Assembly: GCA_030627085.1 (NCBI GenBank) | Contig: DAOUSS010000120.1 | Coordinates: 1-5,232, forward strand | DNA length: 5,232 nucleotides | From: Candidatus Stahliibacteriota bacterium | Lineage (GTDB): Bacteria > Hydrothermota > UBA3073 | Direction: 5' to 3' | Shown: positions 5,147 to 5,232 of the stretch, piece after piece | How positions within the stretch are numbered: position 1 is the first letter of the stretch | Layout of the letters: the number at the start of each line of letters is the position of its first letter | Notes under the pieces: model-generated | Told to the model about the DNA's origin: nothing | Databases searched by the model: none | Seen by the model: the letters and a program-made list of their open reading frames with translations, nothing else | Program-made: the position numbers and the translations under genes

Positions 5147-5232
5147 TCAAAAATTAGGGAATGTCCCAAAGTGTTGTGATACTACCGAGACTATTATTTC
5201 AATTGAAAGGGTTATCAGTAATCTGGTAGCCG
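5147..5232 (-). other. Open frame running in from the right edge, possible 3' end of an upstream gene
   Basis: On the minus strand one frame is open from the edge to a TGA at 5149-5147, giving 27 residues that end QHFGTFPNF. It stops nine bases before the asparaginase ATG, as an operon neighbour would. The span is too short to be statistically convincing in AT-rich DNA and I do not recognise the peptide. A small palindrome, GGGA-ATG-TCCC at 5157-5167, lies within it. The region could equally be non-coding leader; I see no clear promoter. Confidence 0.2.

Noticed and set aside
5157..5167. GGGA-ATG-TCCC palindrome as a transposon or REP-type end
   Set aside because: The stem is only four base pairs, no transposase is visible, and no matching second end occurs in the window.

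Overview
This AT-rich bacterial window carries six protein genes, all on the minus strand, and one tRNA gene on the plus strand. The intergenic DNA is unusually full of short degenerate repeats. The genes are ordinary housekeeping types: a TPR protein, DeoC, WecB, a DUF177/YceD protein, NadE and an isoaspartyl peptidase/asparaginase. Low GC, Shine-Dalgarno sites before some genes only, a tRNA without encoded CCA, and repeat-rich spacers would fit an uncultured candidate-phylum bacterium (Omnitrophota-like, for example). That placement is a guess from style; nothing in the window fixes the taxon. I see no transposase, integrase, CRISPR array, phage or defence gene.

Layout, in the direction of minus-strand transcription (right to left). 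The right edge (5138-5232) has no recognised gene, only a short open frame running in from outside. Next come the asparaginase-type Ntn hydrolase (5137-4277), a 58-base spacer with an imperfect hairpin, and then a tightly overlapping block. In that block nadE (4218-3421) overlaps the DUF177 gene (3440-2982) by 20 bases, and the DUF177 gene overlaps wecB (2994-1864) by 13 bases. A 443-base gap (1421-1863) follows, made almost entirely of inverted and direct repeats plus one perfect-consensus promoter pointing at deoC. deoC (1420-755) ends inside the convergent tRNA-Arg(TCT) gene (700-773). The TPR gene (669-181) follows, and its first codons coincide with the -35 box of the tRNA promoter. The left 180 bases hold an inverted repeat, a run of 8-base tandem units and a stem-loop.

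Function. nadE, DUF177 and wecB look translationally coupled and probably share an mRNA: NAD synthesis, a ribosome/23S-rRNA-associated protein, and UDP-ManNAc supply for surface polysaccharide. The asparaginase-type enzyme upstream could be in the same transcript. deoC belongs to deoxynucleoside catabolism and has its own strong promoter with a leader of about 260 bases built from repeats.

The most interesting points are regulatory and architectural, not new gene families. (1) deoC and the tRNA overlap on opposite strands, so any deoC read-through toward the TPR gene would be antisense to the tRNA. (2) There are two promoters with perfect -35, 17-base spacer, extended -10 and perfect -10, sharing an identical 14-base core. 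(3) The deoC leader holds three related repeat copies that could pair in alternative ways.
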